64,000 nucleotides of DNA from Streptantibioticus parmotrematis (GTDB lineage: Bacteria > Actinomycetota > Actinomycetes > Streptomycetales > Streptomycetaceae). The DNA lies in NCBI RefSeq assembly GCF_019890615.1, contig NZ_JAINVZ010000008.1, positions 124,001 to 188,000 on the forward strand. The letters are read 5' to 3'. A program made the translations under genes and the position numbers. Shown here one piece after another: positions 15,534-25,121 of this stretch (position 1 is its first letter; every line of letters starts with the position of its first letter). The notes below the pieces were generated by a model. That model ran no database searches and was not told where the DNA came from. It saw nothing but the letters and a program-made list of their open reading frames with translations.

Positions 15534-18500
15534 ATGAGCACCATCGTCGTCAAACGCCAGGCCCGCGTGCCCGGGCCCGAGGCCCCCGAGGGCCGGATCG
15601 AGCTGGCCGAGCCCCCGGTGCTCGGTGAGCCCGCCGTCGCCGACCTGAGCACGGCCATGGTGTACCTGCCGATGGCGCTGGGAGTCGGCGCGATGGCGAT
15701 GATGTTCACCGTCGGCGCCCGTTCCCCGTCCACCTACATGATGTCCGGGATGATGGGCGTCGCCATGATGAGCATGGGGCTCGGCCAGCTCGGCAGGCGC
15801 GGCGCGGACCGCAGACGCCGGATGCGCGCCGAACGCCGCGACTACCTGCGCTACCTCGCCCAGTTGCGGATCCGCGCCCGGCAGGCGGCGGCCGAGCAGC
15901 GTGCCGCGGCCCGCTGGGACAACCCGGCCCCGCAGGACCTGTGGTCGCTCGCCCGCGGCCCGCGGCTGTGGGAACGGCGGGCCGGACACCAGGACTTCGC
16001 GCAGGTGCGCATCGGCCTGGGGACCCGGCGCGCCTCCCTGGTCCTGGTGCCACCGGAGACCAAGCCGGTCGAGGACCTCGAACCGCTGTCGGCCGTGTCG
16101 CTGCGGCGCTTCACCAAAGCCCACCAGTCCGTCGACCACCTGCCGGTGCCCGTGCCGCTGCGGCGGTTCACCAGCGTGGAGTTCGCCGGCGACGGAGCCT
16201 GCGCGCTGGACCTGCTGCGGGCCATGATCGGGCAGCTCGTGGTGCTGCACTCGCCGGACGAACTGCGCGTCGCGCTGCTGACCGACGCCGTGGGCCTGAC
16301 CGAGTGGGACTGGCTCAAGTGGCTGCCGCACAACGCCCACCCGCGCGAGGAGGACCCCGCCGGGCCGCTGCGCCTGGTGGCGGACGACCACGACACGTTG
16401 CTGGACCTGCTCGGTGCCGAGGTCACCGACCGCCCGGACCACGAGCCCGACGCGACGCCGCGGCTGGGGGAGCCGTTCGTCGTGGTCGTGGCGTACCGGA
16501 CGCACATCCCGGAGACCTCCCGGCTGCTCGGCGCCGGTCTGCGCAACGTCGTCCTGCTGGACGCCACCGGCGCGATGACGGGCGGACCCGAAGTGCTGCG
16601 GCTGACCGCGCGGGACGGCGAGGTGGAGTACCCGGCGGGCACCACCCAGGTCACCGCCGCGGCCGACGCCCTGTCACCGGCCGCGGCCGACGCCCTCGGC
16701 CGGGTCCTGGCCCCCCTGCGCACCGCCGGCGGCGTGGACCTCGTCGAGGCGCCGCTGGAGACCGACTTCGACCTCACGGCACTGCTCGGGGTGCGCGATC
16801 CGCGCTCGTTCGACGTGGCCGCGCTGTGGCGCACCCGCACCCCGCAGAGCGCCCGGCTGCGCGTCCCCATCGGCATCACCGAGGACAACGAGGTGCTGGA
16901 GCTGGACCTGAAGGAGTCGGCGCAGGCGGGCATGGGGCCGCACGGGCTGCTGATCGGGGCGACCGGCTCCGGCAAGAGCGAGCTGGTGCGCACCCTCGTC
17001 GTGGGGCTCGCCGCCACCCACTCCTCGGACGTGCTGAACTTCGTGCTGGTGGACTTCAAGGGCGGCGCGACGTTCCTCCACATGGACCGGCTGCCGCACA
17101 CCTCCGCGGTCATCACCAACCTCGCCGACGAACTCCACCTCGTCGACCGGATGCGCGACTCCCTCAACGGCGAGATGATCCGCCGTCAGGAACTGCTGCG
17201 GGACAGCGGCTACTCCTCGCTGTACGAGTACGAGAAGGCGCGGCTGGGCGGAGCGGCGCTCGCACCGTTGCCTTCGCTGGTGATCGTCGTCGACGAGTTC
17301 TCCGAACTCCTGGCGAACAAACCCGAGTTCGTCGACCTGTTCGTGACCATCGGCCGCCTGGGCCGCTCGCTGGGCGTGCACCTGCTGCTGGCCTCTCAAC
17401 GGCTCGACGAGGGCCGCATCCACCGGGTCGAGGGCCACCTGTCGTACCGGATCGCCCTGCGCACGTTCTCCTCCATGGAGTCCCGCAGCGTCATCGGCGT
17501 GGGCAGCGCCTACGAACTGCCCTCCTCGCCGGGCAACGGCTACCTGAAGATCGACACCACCAACCTGGCGCGCTTCAAGGCCGCCTACGTCTCCGGTCCC
17601 TGCCCCGAGCCCAGTGGCGGTTCCCGCGCCGCCCAGCCGCAGGCCGCGGCCGACGACGCCTCGGGCATCGTCGCCTTCGGAACGCAGCAGCGCCGGCCCG
17701 CCGCACCCGACGCCCTCGCACCGGCCGAGGAACTCACCGCCCTCACCGGACCGCAACCCGAGCCCGCGCAAGAGGACACGGTCAGCCTGCTGGAGGTCCT
17801 CGTGGAGCGGCTGGAGGGCGCGGGCCCGCCCGCGCGCCAGGTGTGGCTGCCGCCCCTCGACTCCTCGCCCAGCCTCGACCACCTGCTGCCCGGCATCGTC
17901 CCCGACCCGGTACGCGGCATGAGCGCGAGCGAGCACCCGGCGCTCGGCGGGCTGCGCGTCCCGCTCGGCCTGATCGACCGGCCCTACGAGCAGTTGCGCG
18001 AACTGATGGTCGCCGACCTGTCCGGCGCCGACGGCCACGTGGCGCTCGCCGGCGGTCCGCAGACCGGCAAGTCCACGATGCTGCGCACCCTGATGCTGTC
18101 GCTCGCCCTCACCCACACACCGGCCGAAGTGCAGTTCTACTGCCTCGACTTCGGCGGTGGCGGCCTGCAGTCCACCGCCGGGCTCCCGCACGTAGGGTCC
18201 ATCGCCACCCGCCTGGAACGCGACCGGGTGCAGCGCACCGTCGAGGAGCTGACCCAGCTGCTGGAGGCCCGCGAGCAGCGCTTCACCGACCTGGGCCTGG
18301 AGTCGATGACGGCCTACCGGCGACTGCGGGGGAGCGGGGAGATCGACGACCCCTACGGCGACGTCTTCCTCGTCGTCGACCACTGGTCCACGCTCCGGCA
18401 GGACTTCGAGGACCTGGAACCGCGCATCATCGACCTGGCCGCCCGCGGCCTGTCGTTCGGGCTGCACGTCGTCGCGTCCGCCATGCGCTGGTCCGAGATC

Positions 18501-19505
18501 CGTCCCGCCGCACGCGACCTGTTCGGCACCAAGTTCGAACTCCGGCTCGGCGACGCCATGGAGTCGGAGATCGGGGCGAAGGCGGCCGGCAGCGTCCCCC
18601 ACCAGCCCGGTCGAGGCCTGACCCGGACCGCGCACCACTTCCTGTGCGCCCTGCCGCGACTGGACAGCTCCAGCGACACCGGGGACCTGACCACCGCCAC
18701 CAAGTCCGCGGTCGCCGAGATCGACACGTTCTGGACCGGTCGGCCCGCGCCCGGCGTGCGCCTGCTGCCCGCCAGGCTCCCGCTCGACAGACTCCCCGCC
18801 CCCGACGGCGACCTGCGGCTGTGCCTCGGCTGGGACGAGCAGCGGCTGGCCCCGGTGTGGCACGACTTCCGGACCACCCCGCACCTGATGGTGTTCGGCG
18901 ACAACGAGACCGGCAAGACGAACGTGCTGCGCCTGGCCATCGACGCGATCCTGCGGCGCTACACGCCCCAGGAGGCACGCATCCTGCTCGCCGACACCCG
19001 CCGCGACCTGCTCGGCGCCGTACCGGAGGAGTACCGCGTGGGATTCGCCGTCGACGGGGAGGCGCTCACCCGACTCGCGGGCAGCGCCGCGGTGTCGGTG
19101 GGCAAGCGCGTCCCCGGACCCGACATCACCCCGGAACGCCTCGCCCGGCGGGACTGGTGGACCGGGCCCAGGCTGTTCCTGGTCGTCGACGACTACGACC
19201 TGTACGGCGGCGGACCCGGATCCGGCTCCCCCCTGGCCGACCTGGCCCCGATGCTCGCCCACTCGGCCAACATCGGCCTGCACATGGTGATCTCGCGCTC
19301 CACCTCGGGAGCCACCCGCGCCATGCTCGACCCGGTGCTGCGCCGCGTGTGGGAACTGGGCAGCCCGGCGCTCCTGCACTCTTACCCCAAGGAGGAGGGG
19401 AAGTTCATCGGCGAGGCCAGGCCGCGCACCCTCCCGCCGGGCCGCGCCCAACTCGTCACCCGGCGCGGCGTGCGGCTGATGCAGGTCGGACACGCCGGCC
19501 CCTGA
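15534..19505 (+). CDS. eccC: EccC, T7SS FtsK/SpoIIIE-type ATPase
   Basis: 1,323 aa from the ATG at 15534, the usual length for an undivided EccC. Two N-terminal membrane segments (about residues 40-62 and 66-85) are followed by three FtsK/SpoIIIE-like P-loop domains. The Walker A motifs are GATGSGKS with Lys481, GGPQTGKS with Lys846 and GDNETGKT with Lys1128. The Walker B strands are LVIVVDEFSELL, VFLVVDHWSTL and LFLVVDDYDLYG. All three lysines are intact. EccC is the motor of the ESX membrane complex and recognises WXG100 C-terminal signals through its last domain. It is the first gene of the core operon, with eccD starting 45 bp downstream. Confidence 0.96.
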   Translation: MSTIVVKRQARVPGPEAPEGRIELAEPPVLGEPAVADLSTAMVYLPMALGVGAMAMMFTVGARSPSTYMMSGMMGVAMMSMGLGQLGRRGADRRRRMRAERRDYLRYLAQLRIRARQAAAEQRAAARWDNPAPQDLWSLARGPRLWERRAGHQDFAQVRIGLGTRRASLVLVPPETKPVEDLEPLSAVSLRRFTKAHQSVDHLPVPVPLRRFTSVEFAGDGACALDLLRAMIGQLVVLHSPDELRVALLTDAVGLTEWDWLKWLPHNAHPREEDPAGPLRLVADDHDTLLDLLGAEVTDRPDHEPDATPRLGEPFVVVVAYRTHIPETSRLLGAGLRNVVLLDATGAMTGGPEVLRLTARDGEVEYPAGTTQVTAAADALSPAAADALGRVLAPLRTAGGVDLVEAPLETDFDLTALLGVRDPRSFDVAALWRTRTPQSARLRVPIGITEDNEVLELDLKESAQAGMGPHGLLIGATGSGKSELVRTLVVGLAATHSSDVLNFVLVDFKGGATFLHMDRLPHTSAVITNLADELHLVDRMRDSLNGEMIRRQELLRDSGYSSLYEYEKARLGGAALAPLPSLVIVVDEFSELLANKPEFVDLFVTIGRLGRSLGVHLLLASQRLDEGRIHRVEGHLSYRIALRTFSSMESRSVIGVGSAYELPSSPGNGYLKIDTTNLARFKAAYVSGPCPEPSGGSRAAQPQAAADDASGIVAFGTQQRRPAAPDALAPAEELTALTGPQPEPAQEDTVSLLEVLVERLEGAGPPARQVWLPPLDSSPSLDHLLPGIVPDPVRGMSASEHPALGGLRVPLGLIDRPYEQLRELMVADLSGADGHVALAGGPQTGKSTMLRTLMLSLALTHTPAEVQFYCLDFGGGGLQSTAGLPHVGSIATRLERDRVQRTVEELTQLLEAREQRFTDLGLESMTAYRRLRGSGEIDDPYGDVFLVVDHWSTLRQDFEDLEPRIIDLAARGLSFGLHVVASAMRWSEIRPAARDLFGTKFELRLGDAMESEIGAKAAGSVPHQPGRGLTRTAHHFLCALPRLDSSSDTGDLTTATKSAVAEIDTFWTGRPAPGVRLLPARLPLDRLPAPDGDLRLCLGWDEQRLAPVWHDFRTTPHLMVFGDNETGKTNVLRLAIDAILRRYTPQEARILLADTRRDLLGAVPEEYRVGFAVDGEALTRLAGSAAVSVGKRVPGPDITPERLARRDWWTGPRLFLVVDDYDLYGGGPGSGSPLADLAPMLAHSANIGLHMVISRSTSGATRAMLDPVLRRVWELGSPALLHSYPKEEGKFIGEARPRTLPPGRAQLVTRRGVRLMQVGHAGP

Positions 19506-19550
19506 CGCGCGCCCCGACCCGGCCCGCGTCCCCCACCCTTCAGGAGCACC

Positions 19551-20957
19551 ATGACGACCGCCCTTCCCGCCCCCCAAGCCCCCGGGGCGGTCAGCCCCGA
19601 GGTGTGCCGGCTGACCGTCGCGGGACCGGCCGGACGCGCCGACCTCGCCGTGCCGGTCACCACGACCGTCGCGACCCTGCTGCCCGCGCTCTCCCGCCAC
19701 CTGCCCGCGCAGCCGGGCCGGCCGACGGGGGCGTGGACGCTGCAACGGCTCGGTGAACCCCCGCTGGACCTCGACGCCACACCGCGCAGCGCGGGTCTGG
19801 TCCACGGCGACGTGCTGTACCTGCGCACCGTGGACGACCCGATGCCGGAGCTGACCTTCGACGACATCGCGGACGGCGTCTCGCACGCCGTCGCCGAACG
19901 CGCCAACCGATGGCGGCCCGAGCTGACCCGCGGCCTGTTCCTCGCGCTGGCCTGCGTCGTCCTCGCCGTGCTGGCCGTGGCCGTCGGCACGTTGGGCGGG
20001 GACACCGCGACACCGGTGCTGTACGCCGTCGCCGCCGTGGCCCTCGGCGCCGGGTGCGCCGCCGACCGGCGCCGTCCCGCGGACCGCACGGCCGCGCTCA
20101 TCACCGGTGGGGGAGCCGTCGTCTTCGCCGCGCTCGCCGGGCTGACCGCCGTGCACGGCGTCCACGGACTGACCCGCCCCCGGCCCGTCGACCTGATGAC
20201 GGCCGGAGGCTGCGCCGCGGCCGTCGCGGGCGCCCTGCTGCCCGTGCCACGCCTGCGGTCCGCCGTCTCCGGGACCCTGCTGCTCACCGCGGCGCTCACC
20301 CTCGCCACCGGCGCCGCCGCCACCCGGTTCGGCGGCGACATCGGGCACGGCGCGGCCACCGTCGCCGTCGCCGCCTTCCTGCTCGGGCACCTCGCGCCGC
20401 GCACCTCGCTGCGGCTCGCCCGCATCCGCGTACCCCAACTGCCGCGCAACGCCGCCGAACTCCAGGAGGACACCGCCCCGCACCCCGAACGGCAGGTCAC
20501 CCGGCGGGCCATGACCGCCGACAACGTCCTGACCGCGATCAGCGTCTCCACCGCACTGCTGTGCACGACCGCGTTCGCCCTCCTGCTCGGCCGAAACGAC
20601 TGGATCGGGTGGCTGTTCCCCCTGGTGTTCTCCGCCGCGCTGCTGCTGCGCGCCAAGAACCTCAACGCGACCTGGCAACGCATCCCGGGCACCGTCTGCG
20701 GCACGCTCGGCCTGCTGAGCGTGGTGCTGACGTGGGCCGAGGGTTCGTCGACCGGCCCGCGGTGCGCGCTGCTGGCCGGCCTGCTGCTCGCCGCCGGGTT
20801 GCTGCTGGCCGGTGCCTGGCGGCTTCCCACCGCCCGGCTCCTGCCGATCTGGGGACACCTGGCCGACATCCTCGAACTCGTCACCGCGCTCGCGCTGTTG
20901 CCGCTGCTGCTGCAACTGCTCCACGTCTACGCACACGTCCGCGCAGCGGTCGGCTGA
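19551..20957 (+). CDS. eccD: EccD, T7SS integral membrane channel subunit
   Basis: 468 aa. Residues about 18-95 form the ubiquitin-like (YukD-type) cytosolic domain (VCRLTVAGPAGRADLAVPV...GDVLYLR). From residue 125 on there are about eleven hydrophobic helices, as in mycobacterial EccD, which dimerises and lines the ESX pore. AGGAG lies upstream of the ATG. The stop lies within the ribosome-binding region of eccB, indicating coupled translation. The loop between the sixth and seventh helices is long and charged, as in homologues. Confidence 0.95.
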   Translation: MTTALPAPQAPGAVSPEVCRLTVAGPAGRADLAVPVTTTVATLLPALSRHLPAQPGRPTGAWTLQRLGEPPLDLDATPRSAGLVHGDVLYLRTVDDPMPELTFDDIADGVSHAVAERANRWRPELTRGLFLALACVVLAVLAVAVGTLGGDTATPVLYAVAAVALGAGCAADRRRPADRTAALITGGGAVVFAALAGLTAVHGVHGLTRPRPVDLMTAGGCAAAVAGALLPVPRLRSAVSGTLLLTAALTLATGAAATRFGGDIGHGAATVAVAAFLLGHLAPRTSLRLARIRVPQLPRNAAELQEDTAPHPERQVTRRAMTADNVLTAISVSTALLCTTAFALLLGRNDWIGWLFPLVFSAALLLRAKNLNATWQRIPGTVCGTLGLLSVVLTWAEGSSTGPRCALLAGLLLAAGLLLAGAWRLPTARLLPIWGHLADILELVTALALLPLLLQLLHVYAHVRAAVG

Positions 20958-20967
20958 GGAGGACGCC

Positions 20968-22296
20968 GTGCAAAGCCGCCGTGACCATCTCCAGGCCTAC
21001 CAGTTCGCCACCGGCCGACTGGCCTCCTCCCTCGTGACGGGCGACCCGGGCACCGGTGAGGCGCCCATGCGCCGCTCCGGGCTCGGCGCCACCTTCGGCA
21101 TCCTGCTGACCGTCCTGCTGGTCGTCGTCGCCGCTGTCTACGGACTGCTCAAGCCGGTCAGGAGCACCGCGTGGGCGCGCGACGGCGCCCTGATCGTGGA
21201 GAAGGAGACCGGCAACCGCTACCTGTACTCCGGCGGGCTGCTGCACCCCACCGCCAACTACGCCTCCGCGCTGCTGGCGGTCGGCAGTGGCGCCGCCGTG
21301 GAACAGGTCCCGCGCGCCGCGCTCGCCGACGTGCCGCGCGGCGTGCCGATCGGCATCCCCGGCGCGCCGGACGACGTGGCCGAGCCGACGGCGGTGCTGA
21401 CCGGGGCGTGGGCGGACTGCCTTCGGCCCGGCAGCACGGGGGGCGAGGCGCTGGACTTCGCCCCGGCGACCGCCCGCCCGGTGCGCCCCGGCACGCGGGT
21501 GCTCGTCGCCGCCCCGGACGGCACCCGTTACGTGGTGTGGCACGACACCAGGTACGAAGTGGACGCGCGCTCCTCGCTGATCGCGCTGGGCCTGGACACC
21601 GAACAGCCCGTGGAGGCCACCGCGGCGTGGCTCGACGCCCTGCCGAGCGGCACGCCCGTCGCCCCGGCCGCCGTACCCGGCGCCGGTGCCCCCGGGCGCA
21701 CCGTGGCCGGTTCGCCCGCGAAGGTCGGCCGCCTCTTCCGTACCGAGGTCGGCGGCGTCAGCCACTACTACGTCCTGCGGGCCGACGGCGTCGCGCCGCT
21801 CACCGCCACCGAGTCCGCGTTGCTGGCCGGTGAAGCCGGAGAAGGGCAGCCCACGCAGGTGAGTCCCGGCGACATCGCCGCCGTCCAGGCGTCCTCCGAC
21901 ACCTCGCTCATGCACCGCCTCCCCGACCTGCTGAACGCCCCCGACACCACCGCGGACGGCGGCGGCGCGCTGTGCCTGCTGCACCCGGTGGACGGCGGGC
22001 ACGCCACGGTCGTACGGGAGACCGGCGCGGGCGCTTCACCGTCCGGAGTGCTGGTGCCCCCGGACCACGCCGTCCTGGCCCGGCCACCTGCCGGACCGGC
22101 CGACGCGGACACCCCCGACCCGTACCTGATCACCGATCAGGGCGTGAAGTACGAGCTGGTCGGCCAGGCCGCCGAGGCACTCGGCTACGGCGACCTCACC
22201 CCGCGCACCCTGCCCGCCGCCGTCCTCGACCGGATACCGACCGGCGTCCGGCTCACCCGCGCCCAGGCCCTCGCCCCCGTCCCGGGACCGAGGTGA
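20968..22296 (+). CDS. eccB: EccB, T7SS membrane-anchored periplasmic subunit
   Basis: 442 aa from a GTG at 20968 with GAGGAGG just upstream. The conserved N-terminus QSRRDHLQAYQFATGRLASSL is followed by one membrane anchor (GILLTVLLVVVAAVYGLL, about residues 42-60). An extracytoplasmic beta-repeat domain comes next and ends in the family block DQGVKYELVGQAAEALGYG. EccB sits on the outer face of the ESX complex. The stop overlaps the next gene by 4 nt if that gene starts at 22293. Confidence 0.94.
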   Translation: MQSRRDHLQAYQFATGRLASSLVTGDPGTGEAPMRRSGLGATFGILLTVLLVVVAAVYGLLKPVRSTAWARDGALIVEKETGNRYLYSGGLLHPTANYASALLAVGSGAAVEQVPRAALADVPRGVPIGIPGAPDDVAEPTAVLTGAWADCLRPGSTGGEALDFAPATARPVRPGTRVLVAAPDGTRYVVWHDTRYEVDARSSLIALGLDTEQPVEATAAWLDALPSGTPVAPAAVPGAGAPGRTVAGSPAKVGRLFRTEVGGVSHYYVLRADGVAPLTATESALLAGEAGEGQPTQVSPGDIAAVQASSDTSLMHRLPDLLNAPDTTADGGGALCLLHPVDGGHATVVRETGAGASPSGVLVPPDHAVLARPPAGPADADTPDPYLITDQGVKYELVGQAAEALGYGDLTPRTLPAAVLDRIPTGVRLTRAQALAPVPGPR

Positions 22297-25121
22297 CCGT
22301 GCACCGTCCCGCGCACGAACGGCCGCCCGCACGCGGCGAGTTCACCGACCGCCTGTCCGCCCGCCTCGCCCGCGCCGCGTTGCGCGGCACCGGCCCCGCG
22401 CTGGAGTCCCGCAGCATCGGCAACGCCCTGCTGGTGCACCCGCGCGGATTCGTCGACAGCCGCGCGCTGACCTTCGCCGAGCGCCTGGCCGCCGACCCGC
22501 AGCACACCCTGGTCGTCCTCGACCTGCCCGCCAGCCCGCAGGACGCGGTGCGCGAGACCCTGGCGAAGGCGCTGGACCGCCGAGGGCGCAGCTTCCGGCT
22601 CGTGCCGGGCCGCGGTGATCGCGGGGACGTCAGCCGCACCGCGCAGTGGCTCGCCGACCGGCTGGAGCGCATGGTGCTGGCACCCGACGGCGCTGTGCTG
22701 CCCGCGGCGGGCGGCGCGCTGTTCGTCCCGGCGCACCACGGCGCGGGCTGGCTGCGCTACCGGCCGCATGTGCCGACGGTTCCGGACGCCCGGCGCTTCC
22801 CCACGCCGCACTGGGAGTTCTCGGTGCCGGACCGGCCTCGCACGACCCCCGGCGGCGGCACGCTCGAACCGCTACCCGGCGGAGTGTGGCTGCGCGGTGA
22901 GGGCGACGAGGCGAGCGCCGCAGGACACCGCGGGCGGCTGGTCGACCTGCTGGCCGGACACCCGAGACTGCTCGCCGTCGTGCTCGGCGGACCGTGTGAG
23001 TCGATGCTGCCGTTGGAGGAGGTCGCCGCGTTCTGGCGGCAACTGCCGGGCAGCGCACGGCCGTTGGTGCGGTTCGTCCCCTACGGTCCGGTCGCCGTGC
23101 CCGAGGGCGCGTCGCTCGGCCAGGCGCTCGCTGACCTGCTCGGGCAGCGCGTCGCCGTGCACCCGGGCCTCCCGGTCGCCGGGCCGCACGGCGAGGGGAC
23201 CCGGATCCGTACCCTGCCGCACGACGGAGGTCCCGGCTGGCAGCCGTACGCGGAGGAGTTCGGCTTCGCGCCGCGCGCGCAGACCGGCGGCCGCCCGGCG
23301 GCTCCGGTCCCGCTGTCGGTGCGGCCACCGGTCGGCGACCTCGCGCCCCTCGGCCCGGGCGTCTACCGGTACGCGTCCGACGCCGTCCTGGAAATCGTGC
23401 AGAGCGGCCTGTGGATGCGCCCGCCCGCCGACCCGAGGGACGGCCACACCGTGCGCGCCGCGCCCGCCGACCCGCCGTCCCCGGTCGTCCTGTACGACGA
23501 GACCGACCCGGCGGTCACCGACCGCATGCGGGCCCTCGCCCACGAACTGCTGCGACGCCTGGCGCCGTCGTTCGCCCGGGACGCCCGCGTCGTCCCGTCC
23601 GGCGAGGCGGGCCGCCCCCTCGTGGACGCGATCGTGCGCACCGCTCCCGGCTCACCGGCCGCCCGGCCCGCGCCGCTGCCCACCGGATCCGGCACGGCCG
23701 ACGGCTGGCTGGCGGACGGTCCGGCGGCAGGGGGGCGGTCGCCCGCGCCCGCCCCCGGCGAACACGGCACCTGGACCGACGCGCCCGCCGCACCGCCGCC
23801 CACCACGTCCGGCCCCGCCCGGCCACGAGAGCCCGAACCACGAGAGCCCGAAGGCCCGCAACAGCCGCCGCACAACGCCCCGTTGGCCGCGCAGCCGCCT
23901 GTGCCGGACATCGCGGCCCCGCCGAAGGCCACGCCGGTCCCAGGACCCGACCTGCCCGCGGCGCCGGCCGACGATCCCGCCACCGCCCGTGCGCACAACG
24001 GTCCCGCGGCGGTCCCTCCGCCCCCGCAGGACCGCCCGCCGCACGAACCGCCGACTCCCGCCGCACCGCCGCGCCCACCCACCGCACCGCGCATCCGCCT
24101 GGAGGCGTCCAGCCCGGGCCCCGCCGCCCCCGCGCCGGGCCCGACACCACGACCGCCCGGCCGTGACGGAACCGGGGCCGCCGACCGCCCGGTCTCCACC
24201 ACGAGAGCGGACGCGTCACCCAGCCCGCACCTGGACCGGGCGCCCCGAGCGCAGCCCGAGCCCTCACGTGCCGCCGACATCGCGCCGTCCGACCAAGGCC
24301 TGGAGCGGGAACGCGACTGGCTGCGACGCGGTCTCGGCGAGCGCTACGACACCGCCACCGGCTTCGTCTCCCGGGTGCTGTCGGAGGCACCGGGCCTGCG
24401 CGGCGGCGCGCACCACCCCGGGCCCGACGCGCTCACCGACCTCGCGGCCGTCCACCTGTACCTGGCGGGCGCCACCTCGGCGATCGACACGGCGATCCGC
24501 ACCGGAACGCCGGGTCCCCACGTCCCGCTGGCCCGATGCGCCGCCAACGGGCTGCGACGCCTGCCGTCCCACCGCGGCGCCACGCTCCTGCGGGCCACGC
24601 TCGGCGCCCGGGAGCGCGCCTGGTACGCCGAGGCGGCCGACGCGGGCACACCGGTCGTCGAGCGGTCCTTCCTCTCCGCCGCGACCACCGTCCGCCGCGG
24701 CTTGCCCGGCACCACGGACGTGCTGGTCTGGTCGCTGACCGCCCGCCGGACCGCTCTGGTGGCCCCCGACATCCCGGACCGGGTGCTGTTCGCCCCCGGA
24801 ACCCGGTTCAAGGTGCTGCGCGTGACGGACGGCGACCGCCCCGCGGTACTGCTGCGCGAGATCCACGGATCCGAGGCGGAAAACGGCCGACCGGGCGGCG
24901 ACCCGGCCGCGGTCGACGACATCGCCACGACCGGACTCGACCGCGTACATGCCCTGTGGCGTGAGATCGAGCAGGATCCCGGCCGTCAGGCGGGCGAACC
25001 ACTGCCCGACGAACACGCGGATGTCTTCCGCGCCGCTCCCGGGCTCCTCCAGGACGAACCCGGCGGACCGCACGGGCCGGTACGGCCCGCCGCACCGCCG
25101 CAGAAAGGAGCGACGTCGTGA
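22293..25121 (+). CDS. T7SS-linked protein with degenerate C-terminal ART-like domain
   Basis: 942 aa from a GTG overlapping the eccB stop (GTGA). A GTG at 22299 with GAGG upstream is an alternative. I know no named family for the first ~430 residues, which are soluble alpha/beta sequence. A ~200-residue Pro/Ala-rich linker follows. The C-terminal ~250 residues look like an exoenzyme-type ADP-ribosyltransferase fold: SHRGATLLR with Arg761, ERSFLSAATT at the STS position, and DRVLFAPGTRFKVLRV at the last core strand. The catalytic E-x-E expected just before VLF reads P-D-R (Asp829, Arg830), so ADP-ribosyl transfer is unlikely. No membrane segments. It is embedded between eccB and the EccA-like gene with GTGA overlaps on both sides, so it is presumably part of the machine or a chaperone rather than a toxin. 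Confidence 0.75.
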   Translation: MTVHRPAHERPPARGEFTDRLSARLARAALRGTGPALESRSIGNALLVHPRGFVDSRALTFAERLAADPQHTLVVLDLPASPQDAVRETLAKALDRRGRSFRLVPGRGDRGDVSRTAQWLADRLERMVLAPDGAVLPAAGGALFVPAHHGAGWLRYRPHVPTVPDARRFPTPHWEFSVPDRPRTTPGGGTLEPLPGGVWLRGEGDEASAAGHRGRLVDLLAGHPRLLAVVLGGPCESMLPLEEVAAFWRQLPGSARPLVRFVPYGPVAVPEGASLGQALADLLGQRVAVHPGLPVAGPHGEGTRIRTLPHDGGPGWQPYAEEFGFAPRAQTGGRPAAPVPLSVRPPVGDLAPLGPGVYRYASDAVLEIVQSGLWMRPPADPRDGHTVRAAPADPPSPVVLYDETDPAVTDRMRALAHELLRRLAPSFARDARVVPSGEAGRPLVDAIVRTAPGSPAARPAPLPTGSGTADGWLADGPAAGGRSPAPAPGEHGTWTDAPAAPPPTTSGPARPREPEPREPEGPQQPPHNAPLAAQPPVPDIAAPPKATPVPGPDLPAAPADDPATARAHNGPAAVPPPPQDRPPHEPPTPAAPPRPPTAPRIRLEASSPGPAAPAPGPTPRPPGRDGTGAADRPVSTTRADASPSPHLDRAPRAQPEPSRAADIAPSDQGLERERDWLRRGLGERYDTATGFVSRVLSEAPGLRGGAHHPGPDALTDLAAVHLYLAGATSAIDTAIRTGTPGPHVPLARCAANGLRRLPSHRGATLLRATLGARERAWYAEAADAGTPVVERSFLSAATTVRRGLPGTTDVLVWSLTARRTALVAPDIPDRVLFAPGTRFKVLRVTDGDRPAVLLREIHGSEAENGRPGGDPAAVDDIATTGLDRVHALWREIEQDPGRQAGEPLPDEHADVFRAAPGLLQDEPGGPHGPVRPAAPPQKGATS

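Noticed and set aside
16674-20936. Minus-strand frame of ~1,420 codons opposite eccC/eccD
   Set aside because: Low-complexity Gly/Arg/Val translation lying over unmistakable eccC and eccD sequence on the other strand.
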